Positions 18,064 to 26,957 of a DNA stretch of 64,000 nt are shown in pieces. This stretch comes from Burkholderia sp. OK233 (lineage in GTDB: Bacteria > Pseudomonadota > Gammaproteobacteria > Burkholderiales > Burkholderiaceae). The stretch spans positions 186,001 through 250,000 of the forward strand of contig NZ_OCSR01000003.1 of the NCBI RefSeq assembly GCF_900230185.1, read 5' to 3'. The stretch's first letter is position 1; each line of letters starts with the position of its first letter. The notes under the pieces are model-generated. The model was not told where the DNA came from and did not search any database. It was given only the letters and a program-made list of their open reading frames with translations. Made by a program: the position numbers and the translations under genes.

Positions 18064-18911
18064 GGGCCTGTTGACAATCATCGCCGAGGGGGCTGTTAAC
18101 TTGTAAGGAAAGCTGTTTACATCCTGTCTTTTGCGGAAAAACAGGATGCCAAGACTGATGCTCAGCGATGACCAATACGAGCGGATCGCCCCCTTGCTGC
18201 CGGGCAAGTCCACCGACCCGGGTCGGACCGCAGCAGACAATCGGCTGTTTGTTGAGGCCGTGCTATGGATCGCGCGCACTGGCAGCCCATGGCGCGATTT
18301 GCCGCCTGATTTTGGAACGTGGAATAGCGTGTACCAACGCTTTGCCAGATGGTCGCGGGCGCAAATATGGCATACGGTACTCGCCGAGCTTGCGGGCGAC
18401 GCGGACCTTGAGGAAGTCTTCATTGACAGTACGATTATGCGTGCCCACCAGCATGCCGCCGGCGCGGCGAAAAAAAAGGCGAACAGGCAATCGGGCGCTC
18501 GCGTGGCGGATTGAGCACCAAGATTCACGCTCTGGTCGACGGCTTGGGGATGCTCGCTCGCTTTCATCTGACGGGCGGACAGGCTGGAGACAGTCCGGAG
18601 GCCCTGCCTTTGCTGGGCGAGTTGAAACCCGTCAGTCTGGCTGCCGACAAAGCCTACGATTCGAACGCGATCCTGCAGCATCTGGAATCGGCGGACATTC
18701 AAGCTGTCATCCCCAGTCGCGCCAATCGTGTTGAGCAACGTCCTCTGGATGAACATCTGTATGCCTCTCGAAATCTGGTCGAACGGTTCTTCTGTCGCAT
18801 CAAACAATTCCGTCGCGTGGCTACCCGCTACGACAAGCTCTCCGAACGATTCTCATCATTCGTTGCGCTCTCCGCTGCTTTCATCTGGACCTGCTGATTG
18901 TCAACAGGCCC
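18064..18911 (+). mobile_element. IS5-family (IS427-like) insertion sequence, complete
   Basis: An 848-bp element bounded by perfect inverted repeats: gggcctgttgacaatca at 18064-18080 and its exact complement ending at 18911. The flanks on both sides continue as CTA/TAG, consistent with insertion at CTAG with a TA or CTAG duplication. It contains one transposase gene in two overlapping frames. The perfect ends and intact frames suggest a recent arrival. It interrupts the cysteine-rich pseudogene. Confidence 0.92.
18146..18897 (+). CDS. IS5-family transposase, made by -1 frameshifting
   Basis: Frame A (18146-18514) carries the N-terminal domain, LSDDQYERIAPLLPG, then WRDLPPDFGTWNSVYQRF and the first catalytic Asp in VFIDSTIMRAH. 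Frame B (18511-18897) carries the second Asp in LAADKAYDS and the Glu in NLVERFFCRIKQFRR. Eight consecutive A residues at 18470-18477 are the slippage site; a -1 shift fuses the frames into AAKKKGEQAIGRSRGG, the expected IS427-group junction. The full product would be about 250 aa. A TTG start at 18131 is possible, but the ATG at 18146 aligns better. Confidence 0.9.
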
Positions 18912-19549
18912 TAGCATTCGAGGCGTTTGGGGCAGCGGTCAACCGTGAACGAATTCAGGCAGTGTCCGTACGGCGTGGCATGGAAGCGGTCCGCTTCGGC
19001 GCGCAGGTAATCGTACACGGCAGCGTCGCCCTCAGTTGCCTGAATGCGCCGGAACGCATCAGCGATCGGGCCGCTAGCCTTGCCGTCCTTGATGAGCCGG
19101 GCAACCGAGCTGGCTTTCTCGTCGAGCATGACCTTGATGTCCTGCGGGATTCGATCTGGTCGAGGTCTTCTGCAAGACTGCGACGGTCGTCCTCGTAGCT
19201 CTGTGCGACGCTACGCCGGTTGAGGCGCTTCGAGATGATCGTATCGGCCATGCCGAGACGGAACAGTTCGGTGTTTTGCAGTTGGCGCAGCATGCGTGGC
19301 TCCAACTTCAACGCCCTGTCTTGCAGACCATGTTTTTCATGATGAATGCAGCGCGCTTCGTTGTTGGTCAAGACGGTACTGCTATCGGCGAACGCGCTTA
19401 TCAGCAGGCAGTAATTTGCGCGTGTGAGCGAGTGCAGGGGAAGTCAGTAGACCGGGGCGGCGTCGGTACCAACCATTTGGCATCCGGTCGTGCGACGAAT
19501 GCTGCTGTTGATGCGCAGCCAAACGGAAGCAATGCGCGCGCTTGGCGCG

Positions 19550-19995
19550 TTGAAACCCCATGTGACGTCAAAAGCCGGGGAGTATGAGTGCAGTGGGACA
19601 AGGACAGACGGAGCCTGTTGACGGACTCTCCGGCGTCCGGGATGAAGGTGACGTGGCGCCGGCGCAGGCTTCAATGAAGAACGCAGGAACCTGTCGTCGA
19701 GATGCGAAGGGAGACGCTCAAGCAGGCAGCCCCTGCAAGAGCCTGAGTACCGATGCGCTGCACAGGGGCGGAGTCGTCCGTAGTGTGCGCCGAGCAGCGC
19801 GTTGTTCAGGAAGGTTGAAGTCCCTCTGGCGCTCGGATGAGGGGCGCTATATCCGAAAGCGGGGGTAATGCCTCGCTGGCCGGAGAGAGGTGGGAAGGTA
19901 CTGGCACGCGTTCTGTCGACATACTCTACGTCGGCACGGATGGAGAGATCTGGGGCCGGTAGCCACGGCGAATTTTTCAGAAGTAACTATTTATT
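19550..19995 (+). other. Possible group II intron debris
   Basis: No gene is seen in 19441-20009. The stretch contains gtgcg at 19785-19789 followed by ggaaggttgaagtccctctgg (19809-19829 region), reminiscent of the 5' end of bacterial group II introns (GTGCG, then a GGAGGTGAAAGTCCTC-like motif). The preceding cggagtcgtccgtag also resembles intron sequence found upstream of maturase genes. No reverse transcriptase coding sequence or domain V hairpin was found, so at most a fragment is present. Confidence 0.28.
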
Positions 19996-20009
19996 GGCGA
20001 AAATAACTC

Positions 20010-20948
20010 ATGCAGGCGATACAGTATTCTCGTTATGGAGGTCCCGATGTTCTCGAGCGCGTGACGCATCCAGATCCAGTTGTCGGACCAGGCGATGTCC
20101 GGGTCAGGATGCGGGCGGCAGGGGTCGCGCCTCTCGATACCAAGCTCAGGGCCGGATTGCTCCAGCAACATTTCACGCTCGCGCTCCCGATGATTCCCGG
20201 ACGGGATGGTATCGGAGTCGTCGATCAGGTGGGCGAAGGGGTGCGTGAGCTGATGGTCGGCGATGTCGTCTGTGTACTGGCCGATCTGACTCGCGGCGGT
20301 ACTTGCGCGGAGATGATCGTTTGCTCCGCGGAACGCGCCGTGCTGAGACCCGCCAATTTGTCGGATCATCAGGCGGCGGTGCTGTTACAGCCCGGCATTA
20401 GCGCATGGAGTGCGGTGGTGCGAGCGGCGCATGTCACACGCGATGCGCATGTGTTGATTCACGGCGGGGCGGGCGCAGTCGGAAGCTTGATGGTGCAGCT
20501 CGCGCGACATCTGGGGGCTCACGTGAGCGCCACGTGCCGGGCCGACAACGTCGACTACGTGCTGGGTCTTGGTGCGCATCGGGCGATTGCCTATGATCGC
20601 GACGATTTCAGCGCGCTGCGCGACCATGATATGGTATTCGACCTGATCGGCGGCACCGTGCATGCGCGTTCCTATCCTGTCTTGCGCCGTGGCGGACACC
20701 TTGTGTATTTGACCGCGGATTCCATAGTGGACCGGGGTGTGGAATTCGGCGTGACGGTCACACGCGCGACAGTAGACGATCAGCGCGAGGCTCTGCTCGC
20801 AGTCGCGCAACTTGCGGAGCAGGGAATATTTCGGCCCGCGATTGCCGGTGTGTTCCCCATTGCCGATGCGGCAGCGGCGCACCGCGCACTCGAAACCAAG
20901 CAGGTCACGCGCGGCCGACTCGTGCTGGAAGTGGACTTCGATTCCTGA
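20010..20948 (+). CDS. MDR-superfamily NAD(P)H:quinone-oxidoreductase-like enzyme
   Basis: A 312-aa zinc-independent medium-chain dehydrogenase/reductase of the quinone oxidoreductase type. The catalytic GroES-like domain runs to about residue 120, with GPGDVRVRMRAAGVAPLD and IPGRDGIGVVDQVGEGV. The nucleotide-binding Rossmann domain has LIHGGAGAVGSLMVQLARHLGA (about 149-170), VFDLIGG, and the C-terminal VTRGRLVLEV. No structural-zinc cysteine cluster is present. No good ribosome binding site precedes the ATG, and it sits alone between debris and a LysR remnant. The substrate is unknown. Confidence 0.82.
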   Translation: MQAIQYSRYGGPDVLERVTHPDPVVGPGDVRVRMRAAGVAPLDTKLRAGLLQQHFTLALPMIPGRDGIGVVDQVGEGVRELMVGDVVCVLADLTRGGTCAEMIVCSAERAVLRPANLSDHQAAVLLQPGISAWSAVVRAAHVTRDAHVLIHGGAGAVGSLMVQLARHLGAHVSATCRADNVDYVLGLGAHRAIAYDRDDFSALRDHDMVFDLIGGTVHARSYPVLRRGGHLVYLTADSIVDRGVEFGVTVTRATVDDQREALLAVAQLAEQGIFRPAIAGVFPIADAAAAHRALETKQVTRGRLVLEVDFDS

Positions 20949-20972
20949 CCGCGGGTCGGCCGCGCGTACCGC

Positions 20973-21224
20973 CTACAGCAGGCACTTGACCGAGTTGAAG
21001 AGCCGGCGCTTGAAAGGATCGTCGGAGGTCATGGAGGTGCGGATCACACTGGTCAGGCACTCCACAAAGCATTTCGCCGCGTTGCTGAGCGGTGCGGCGC
21101 GCCGGTAGAAGAGGCTAATTTTCGCTTCAGGAGTGGAGTCGACGAGCGGGAGAACGGATAACCGCTCCCTGCTCACGAGCAGTTCCGCGAGCAGGGTCAG
21201 AATTCGGTGGAAATCAACATTCGT
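20973..21224 (-). pseudogene. C-terminal remnant of a LysR regulator
   Basis: The last about 83 codons encode LAELLVSRERLSVLPLVDS, YRRAAPLSNAAK and DDPFKRRLFNSVKCLL, matching in order the C-terminus of the intact LysR at 8032-8991 (LAELLVAKEGLCVLPVTET, YRRATPLSAAAK, DDPMSRRVFHAVECVL). Upstream of about 21224 the frame loses LysR similarity, so the DNA-binding domain and most of the effector domain are gone. Confidence 0.75.
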
Positions 21225-21648
21225 ACGTAAGAGAGCAGGGGGAGTGAGTCTGCCGGAACTGCTGGACCGGCTTGAACTGACCCTGACGGGAACGCCCGCT
21301 CGTATGTCCGTCTGTCGGGCGCTGTGGGATCTTAAGCGGCGGCAAGGTTTGACCAGCGAGAAAACTGCTGCACTGCCCAGTCGATCCACGTCTCCGCGAC
21401 GTCGGCGCCAAACCGCCGTCGAATCTTTGCCGCTGTTTTCGTGAGCGCCGCTCGGACGCGTGACTGGCACGTCCCACTGAACCGGCCAGGAACATCGAGC
21501 GATTTTCGAAAACTCTTCGTGGTTTGTCTGCATCGAGCGGAGTTCGACCACTAGGCGACTGTCGTAGCGTCGAGCTGAACGACCGCAGCTCGACTCTTAC
21601 GGGCCAGTCCGGAAGGCTTCGGCAGTTTAACCAGGCTGAACCACTTGA
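21225..21648. other. Unassigned stretch, probably decayed sequence
   Basis: About 420 bases between the LysR remnant and the RraA-like gene. A minus-strand frame around 21355-21490 reads TKTAAKIRRRFGADVAETW and ends NLAAA-stop, protein-like but unrecognised and without a start. It may be another gene fragment. No terminator or repeat was seen. Confidence 0.3.
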
Positions 21649-22347
21649 TCAGACATGCCCGTACTTCGCCAGCGCCTCAGCCAGACTAAGGCCTTGTTGC
21701 AATTCCGTACGGATAAGGCGTTCCTTCTCCGTTAGACGTTCTGCTTCAATCAGCACGGTATCGACCACGTCGTTTGGAATGACCAGCACACCATCTTCGT
21801 CGCCGAGCACAAAGTCGCCGGGGCGCACCGTTACCCACTGTGAAGTAGCCCCTCGGACGCTTACCGGCACTTGCCAGCCATTGACCTTCCAACGCGCAAT
21901 GGACTGCACCGGCGTGCGATAGCGTGCAAACACCGGAAAATCCTGCTCGGCAATCCAGCGAATGTCGCGAATGCCGCCGTCGACTAACGACCCTACGCAG
22001 CCTCGCTCTTTCATTCCGATGGCGATGAGCTCGCCAAAATAGCAGACGCCTTCCCCGTCGCCGCTCCAGACCGTGACATCGCCTGTCGACACCCCTGAGC
22101 AGGCCTTCATCTTGTCCGGGTCGCCGCCGAGTTCATACGGTGACATCTGGCCGCGAATCGTGTATGCCCAGCCTGCCAGCTTGCCGCTGGAGGTGGGATA
22201 CGGGGTAAGGACCGACGAGAGCCCCTGGTTGAACAAACCGAGCGTGTCGAGCACGTCTGCGACGTTAGACGTATCAACCAACAGAAAGCGTTGGCGAATA
22301 GCCTCGCGATCCGCGACGCTTCGCACTACAAGAGTTGTTTCCATCAT
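21649..22347 (-). CDS. RraA-like (HMG/CHA-type) aldolase
   Basis: A 232-aa protein of the RraA-like family. Its catabolic members cleave 4-hydroxy-4-methyl-2-oxoglutarate or 4-carboxy-4-hydroxy-2-oxoadipate to pyruvate and also decarboxylate oxaloacetate. Family signature at about residues 105-130: GELIAIGMKERGC, then GSLVDGGIRDI with the substrate-binding Arg and metal-associated Asp. The C-terminus has VRPGDFVLGDEDGVLVIPN, typical of the catabolic subgroup. AAGGA precedes the first ATG. It is the last gene of a minus-strand run after the SDR and aminotransferase, which favours an aldolase over an RNase E regulator role. Confidence 0.82.
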   Translation of the reverse strand: MMETTLVVRSVADREAIRQRFLLVDTSNVADVLDTLGLFNQGLSSVLTPYPTSSGKLAGWAYTIRGQMSPYELGGDPDKMKACSGVSTGDVTVWSGDGEGVCYFGELIAIGMKERGCVGSLVDGGIRDIRWIAEQDFPVFARYRTPVQSIARWKVNGWQVPVSVRGATSQWVTVRPGDFVLGDEDGVLVIPNDVVDTVLIEAERLTEKERLIRTELQQGLSLAEALAKYGHV

Positions 22348-22367
22348 CTGTTCCTTAAAAATGTTGA

Positions 22368-23153
22368 TTAAATACTGGGGATCATGCCTCCGTCGACGCG
22401 TACAACGGAACCCGTAATGAAAGCTGCGCGTTCGCTAGCAAGGAATGCCACCGCGTCAGCATATTCTTCGGGTTTGCCATAGCGCCGTGCCGGTATCGAC
22501 GCTGTACTCGCGGCCACGACTTCTTCGTAGGTCTTGCCTTCACGACTTGCACGCGCCTCGTCCAGTGAGCGGATGCGGTCCGTAGCGATTCGTCCTGGCA
22601 GGACGACATTGACGCAGATGCCATCGGCGGCGACTTCATTGGCCAGCGTCTTCGACCAGCCAACCAGGGCCAGACGTAGCGCGTTGGACATGCCCAGGTT
22701 GGGTATCGGCGCAACGACGCCTGAAGATGTACTGGTGATGATGCGGCCCCATCCTTTCTGTTTCATCGCCGGTAACAGCAGGTCCGTGAGGTGCATCAAT
22801 GACACAACCATCGAGTCAAACTGGTTTCGCCATTGCTGCGGCGCCACGCCTGCGGCCAGCGAGGGGGGCGGTCCGCCGGAATTGTTGATCAGGATTTCAG
22901 GGTCGCCGATCGTGTTCCTGACATCTGCGACCATGGCCGACATGCTCTCGAGGTCGGCAAGGTCAGCCTGGAAACCGTGGGCGATTCCTCCGGCCGCATG
23001 AATGCGCGATACGGTGTCTTCCAGCGCCTTGCTGTTCTGGTCCGACACTGCAACCGTTGCACCCTCGTGAGCGAGTGCCAGCGCAATGGCTGAGCCCAGT
23101 CCACCGCCAGCGGACATGACAAGTGCAACGCGATTCTTGATACCCAGGTCCAT
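22368..23153 (-). CDS. Atypical SDR oxidoreductase lacking the catalytic tyrosine
   Basis: A 261-aa short-chain dehydrogenase/reductase. The ATG at 23153 (MDLGIKNRVALV) is chosen; a TTG 51 nt upstream is an alternative. The glycine-rich loop is SAGGGLGSAIA and the NNSG motif is present (ILINNSGG, about residue 90). Where YxxxK is expected the sequence is GMSNALRLALVGWSK: by alignment the Tyr is Ser156 and the Lys is Arg160. A group of beta-ketoacyl reductase-like SDRs with this change is known. The C-terminal end VDGGMIPSI is normal. It lies 21 nt upstream of the RraA-like gene in the same run. Confidence 0.8.
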   Translation of the reverse strand: MDLGIKNRVALVMSAGGGLGSAIALALAHEGATVAVSDQNSKALEDTVSRIHAAGGIAHGFQADLADLESMSAMVADVRNTIGDPEILINNSGGPPPSLAAGVAPQQWRNQFDSMVVSLMHLTDLLLPAMKQKGWGRIITSTSSGVVAPIPNLGMSNALRLALVGWSKTLANEVAADGICVNVVLPGRIATDRIRSLDEARASREGKTYEEVVAASTASIPARRYGKPEEYADAVAFLASERAAFITGSVVRVDGGMIPSI

Positions 23154-23254
23154 GGGAAGCTCACTAGTGTTCAATAGATACGGAGGTGCCTGACAATCAG
23201 GCAAGGATGCTTGTGCAGATTTCAGCTATATGCAGATGAAAACCCATCTGAGTT

Positions 23255-24463
23255 TCATCTCAGCAGTTCGCAAGCCTGACTGATTCGATCGCACCCCAAC
23301 GCCAAACGCTCGTCCGACGTAGCGAACGAAATCCGGAAATGACCACCCGTGCCAAACGCGATTCCAGGCACCACTGCAACGCGTGCGTAGTCGAACAGGT
23401 AGTCACAAAGGTCAACGTCGTTTTGCAGGATCTTTCCTTCTGGCGTTGCCCTGCCGATCAGGCCTTCACAGGACGGAAAGAGATAGAACGCACCCTCTGG
23501 GCGCCTGCAGCGAATGCCGTCGATCGCGTTCAATTTTTCTAACGCGATATCACGCCTGCGTTGGAAAGCGTCATTGCGTTCCTTGATGAAATCCATCGGG
23601 CTGTCCAATGCGGCTTGCGCGGCAGCTTGAGAGACGGAGCAGGGATTGCTGGTGCTTTGCGATTGGACCGTTGCCATCGCCTCGATTAGCGACTTTGGGC
23701 CACCGGCGAATCCGATGCGCCATCCGGTCATCGAATAAGCCTTTGACATGCCATTGACGGTCAGAATTCGCTCCCGCAACTCTGGCGCATCGGAGGCAAT
23801 AGTCGAGAACTGCCATCCGTCATAACGAATGTGCTCGTAAATGTCGTCCGTCATCACCATAACGTGCGGATGCCTGAGGAGCTCAGCTGCCAGGGCGCTC
23901 AGTTCAGTGCGCGAATAACCCGCCCCAGTGGGGTTGCCTGGGGAGTTGAGGATCAGCCACTTGGTGCGAGGCGTAATGGCTTCGCGAAGCTGCTCTGCAG
24001 TGATCTTGAATCCCTGTGCTTCGCCGCACTGGACTTCGACAGGCACAGCGCCGATCAGCCGGACCATGTCGGGGTACGAGACGTAATAGGGTGCCGGGAG
24101 AATGACCTCGTCGCCAGGATTGAGTGAAGCGAATAGCGCGTTGAAAATAACCTGCTTGCCACCGGTGCCAACGCTGATTTCGCTGACGTCGTACGAAAGG
24201 CTGTTGTCACGCCAGAACTTTCGAACGATAGCTTCCTTCAACTCGGGCGTGCCATCAACGTCGGTATAGCGCGTGACACCAGAGTCGATTGCGCGTTTCG
24301 CTGCATCACAGATATGTTCGGGCGTAGGGAAGTCTGACTCTCCCTGAGAAAGGCTGACAACGTCGATACCTCTTCGACGCATGTCGGCTGCACGTTTGGT
24401 AATGGAGAGTGTCGGTGAAGGTTTCACCGCACCAAGAAGTTGGGAAAGCATGGGCGATAACAT
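23255..24463 (-). CDS. Class I/II aminotransferase, aspartate aminotransferase-like
   Basis: A 402-aa PLP-dependent fold-type I aminotransferase. Motifs: LSQGESDFPTPEHI near the N-terminus, LNSPGNPTGAGYS (about residue 175), MTDDIYEHIRYD, and the PLP lysine in NGMSKAYSMTGWRIGFAGG (about residue 240), with the substrate-carboxylate Arg in HFRISFATSDE at the C-terminus. AGGA is placed well before the ATG at 24463. It follows the ABC importer genes by 174 nt and precedes the SDR and RraA-like genes. It would convert the imported amino acid to its 2-oxo acid (inference). Confidence 0.88.
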   Translation of the reverse strand: MLSPMLSQLLGAVKPSPTLSITKRAADMRRRGIDVVSLSQGESDFPTPEHICDAAKRAIDSGVTRYTDVDGTPELKEAIVRKFWRDNSLSYDVSEISVGTGGKQVIFNALFASLNPGDEVILPAPYYVSYPDMVRLIGAVPVEVQCGEAQGFKITAEQLREAITPRTKWLILNSPGNPTGAGYSRTELSALAAELLRHPHVMVMTDDIYEHIRYDGWQFSTIASDAPELRERILTVNGMSKAYSMTGWRIGFAGGPKSLIEAMATVQSQSTSNPCSVSQAAAQAALDSPMDFIKERNDAFQRRRDIALEKLNAIDGIRCRRPEGAFYLFPSCEGLIGRATPEGKILQNDVDLCDYLFDYARVAVVPGIAFGTGGHFRISFATSDERLALGCDRISQACELLR

Positions 24464-24637
24464 TCGTTTTCCTAAATTAATCTACAGCGTGATCATCATG
24501 GTAGTGGCAAGTCGCTCAGAGGAAAATCAATATATATCCTTGCCAATCACCAAAAATTTTGATGGATTGAATGATCGGAAAAAAATTCAACCGTCACCAG
24601 ATCACCGCTGCAGCGTGCAACCTTCGTCGAAAACAGG

Positions 24638-25372
24638 TTAGTGGTGAAGAATTCTCGAAAGAAACTGTTTCGCACGATCGGTTCGCTGCTCAACGTTGCC
24701 GAAGAATTCTTCCTTCGGGGTGTCTTCCAGTATCTTTCCCTGGTCCATGAAGATCACGCGGTGTGCAACTTTCTTCGCGAACCCCATCTCGTGCGTCACG
24801 CACATCATCGTCATCCCTTCGCGCGCAAGCTCAACCATCACATCGAGCACCTCGTTGATCATCTCCGGATCCAGCGCCGACGTCGGCTCGTCGAACAGCA
24901 TGGCGATCGGGTCCATTGAGAGCGCGCGGGCAATTGCCACGCGTTGCTGCTGGCCACCCGATAGCTGGCCGGGGTACTTGTCCGCCTGCGTCTTGAGGCC
25001 CACGCGGTCGAGCAGCTTCAGGCCCTTTTCGGTCGCCTCGTCCTTGCCGCGGCCCAGCACCTTGATCTGCCCGAGCGTCAGGTTCTCGGTGATGGTCAGG
25101 TGTGGGAACAGCTCGAAGTGCTGAAACACCATGCCAACCTTTGAACGAAGCCTGGAAAGATTCGTCTTCGGGCTGCATACGGGCGTTCCGTTCACCAGGA
25201 TGTCGCCTTTCTGAATTGGCTCCAGGCCATTGATGGTCTTGATTAGCGTGGATTTGCCTGATCCGGACGGGCCGCATACCACGACCACTTCACCCTTGGC
25301 GACTTGGGTGGTGCAATCGGTTAGCACCTGGAAAGCCCCGTAATGCTTGGATACGTTGTTTATCTCGATCAT
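24638..25372 (-). CDS. Polar amino acid ABC transporter ATPase
   Basis: A 244-aa ATP-binding subunit of the GltL/GlnQ type, usual length. Walker A GPSGSGKST (about residue 34), Q-loop VFQHFELFPHLT, ABC signature LSGGQQQR, Walker B AMLFDEPTSALDPE and the H-loop in CVTHEMGFA are complete. It overlaps the upstream permease by 4 nt (ATGA), so the two are translationally coupled. It energises uptake through the two permeases encoded before it. Confidence 0.93.
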   Translation of the reverse strand: MIEINNVSKHYGAFQVLTDCTTQVAKGEVVVVCGPSGSGKSTLIKTINGLEPIQKGDILVNGTPVCSPKTNLSRLRSKVGMVFQHFELFPHLTITENLTLGQIKVLGRGKDEATEKGLKLLDRVGLKTQADKYPGQLSGGQQQRVAIARALSMDPIAMLFDEPTSALDPEMINEVLDVMVELAREGMTMMCVTHEMGFAKKVAHRVIFMDQGKILEDTPKEEFFGNVEQRTDRAKQFLSRILHH

Positions 25373-26052
25373 ATGGAAGCCCTTTTCTGGAGACGCCTTA
25401 CCAACTGGGAAGCGAAGAAACAGATCACGAAATAGACGACGCCGGCGAACAGCAGCATGTCGACTGTGCGTCCGTCGCGCTCACCGATGTCGTAGGCGCG
25501 GCCGAAGAAGTCTGCTAGCGCACTGACGTAGACGAGAGATGAGTCCTGGAAGAGGATGATCCCTTGCATCAGAAGCAGGGGCACCATATTGCGAAAGGCC
25601 TGCGGAAGGATGACCAATAGCATGACCTGTCCATAATGCATCCCCAGCGCCTGTGCCGCGAATAGCTGGCCACGTGGAACGCCCTGAATACCCGCGCGGA
25701 TGATCTCTGAGCAGTACGCGGCCTCGAACAGCGAGAAAGCGATCAGCGAGGACGTCATTCGCAGATCCGAGGCGGCCGACAGGCCTAATACCTTCTGTAG
25801 CAACTGCGGGACGATCAAAAAGAACCACAGCAATACCATCACCAGTGGAATGGAGCGGCAGACGGTCACATACCCCTCCGCAAACCAGGTCAACGGCCGA
25901 ATCGAGGATAGACGCATCATCGCGAGAATGGCGCCCCAGACAATGCCGACGATTGCGCCCGTCAATGTAATCTCGAGGGATACCACCATGCCTTCGCCAA
26001 GCACTTTGAGGTTGGCGGGATTGATCAGGCTGAAATCGAATGCGTAGGCCAT
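25369..26052 (-). CDS. Glutamate/aspartate-type ABC permease, second subunit
   Basis: A 227-aa inner-membrane permease of the HisMQ/GltK type with about five transmembrane segments. It has the cytoplasmic EAA-like loop RGQLFAAQALGMHYGQVMLLVILPQAFR (about 124-151), split by a conserved G, that contacts the ATPase. It starts 9 nt after the first permease. Together they form the heterodimeric channel. Confidence 0.92.
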   Translation of the reverse strand: MAYAFDFSLINPANLKVLGEGMVVSLEITLTGAIVGIVWGAILAMMRLSSIRPLTWFAEGYVTVCRSIPLVMVLLWFFLIVPQLLQKVLGLSAASDLRMTSSLIAFSLFEAAYCSEIIRAGIQGVPRGQLFAAQALGMHYGQVMLLVILPQAFRNMVPLLLMQGIILFQDSSLVYVSALADFFGRAYDIGERDGRTVDMLLFAGVVYFVICFFASQLVRRLQKRASI

Positions 26053-26061
26053 ATTGATCTC

Positions 26062-26790
26062 TTATTTGGAGCTGATATAACCGGGGACTCGAGCGCGTCG
26101 TTCGATCCAGCGCATCAGCATCATGACAGCCACGTTCAGGAGGCAGTACAACAGCGTTACCGCGATAAACGACTCATAAGGACGGGCCGTGTAATCGACT
26201 AATTGGCGTCCCTGACCGGCCAGATCCAGAAGGCCGATGGTTGAGGCCACCGCGGAATTCTGAAAGATGTTGACGAACTCCGTTGTGAGTGGCGGCACAA
26301 TGATACGGAACGCCATCGGTAGCACGACGTACCGATATGTCTGTAGCGATGTCAGACCCAGAGCGAGGCTTGCGTTTCCCTGGCCACGCGAAAGGCTGCC
26401 AATTCCGGCGCGCACCTGCTCGCAAATCCGGGCGGCCGTGAATGTTCCCAAACAGATGACGCCGGCCAGGAATTGCTGCGTGACAGGGTTCATCTGTTTG
26501 ATCGCTGTTCCCCATGGCAGTAATTCTGGAACGACGAAATACCAGATAAACAACTGCACCAGCAGCGGAACGTTTCTAAAGAGTTCAACGTACGCGCTGG
26601 CGAACCCGGATGCCCATTTGTTTGGTAGTGTGCGCATCACGCCGAGAACGGAGCCAATGCAAAGGGCGATGATCCAGGAAGTTGACCCGACTGCGATGGT
26701 TACCTTCAGCCCGGATACTATCCAATCAAGGTACGTCTCGCTGGCCGAGGCTCTTTCAAGAAATACGCCCCAATGGAAGAGGTAAGGCAT
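26062..26790 (-). CDS. Glutamate/aspartate-type ABC permease, first subunit
   Basis: A 242-aa GltJ-type permease. The start at 26790 (MPYLFHWGVFLERA) matches the family N-terminus; the 10-codon upstream extension is unlikely. It has several transmembrane segments and the EAA-like loop SRGQGNASLALGLTSLQTYR. The 220-nt gap to the upstream binding-protein gene contains a strong stem-loop (26958-26985), which often sets a higher level of binding protein than of membrane subunits. Confidence 0.9.
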   Translation of the reverse strand: MPYLFHWGVFLERASASETYLDWIVSGLKVTIAVGSTSWIIALCIGSVLGVMRTLPNKWASGFASAYVELFRNVPLLVQLFIWYFVVPELLPWGTAIKQMNPVTQQFLAGVICLGTFTAARICEQVRAGIGSLSRGQGNASLALGLTSLQTYRYVVLPMAFRIIVPPLTTEFVNIFQNSAVASTIGLLDLAGQGRQLVDYTARPYESFIAVTLLYCLLNVAVMMLMRWIERRARVPGYISSK

Positions 26791-26957
26791 GGTATTCGTA
26801 TGACCGCGTCCCGACCGCACAGCTCTTCAGGGTAGTTTGCGATCTTTCGGCGTTCGCCAAATGTGAAGCGTGGATCTTGCGCTTCGTGTGGTCACTGGAT
26901 ATGACCACACGCCTGCGCGCCGATTGTGTAACGAGTTTGTGCGTACCGGTCCTTGCC

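Larger units (their letters stand above)
17850..19440 (-). pseudogene. Broken cysteine-rich gene, split by an IS5-family element
   Basis: Reading the minus strand from about 19440, one frame gives LTNNEARCIHHEKHGLQ and then FRLGMADTIISKRLNRRS. A one-base loss near 19150 moves it to a second frame with HATPYGHCLNSFTVDRCPK and RLEC, which stops (TAG) exactly at the IS5 insertion. Beyond the element the same phase resumes with ADCRHLSATDLLENRQNL to about 17850. Removing the IS gives C-stop-A-D-C-R-H-L, so the gene was already damaged before or at insertion. The Cys pattern suggests a zinc-binding region. I recall similar proteins next to tyrosine recombinases in mobile elements, but this is memory, not evidence in the window. 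Confidence 0.55.

Noticed and set aside
21649..22347. RraA as an RNase E inhibitor
   Set aside because: The catabolic subgroup C-terminus and the operon with aminotransferase and importer favour an aldolase.
24480..24610. AT-rich gap between the aminotransferase and ABC ATPase genes as an origin or riboswitch
   Set aside because: Only about 130 bases, with no iterons, DnaA-box cluster or conserved RNA structure visible; it is more likely an internal promoter region.
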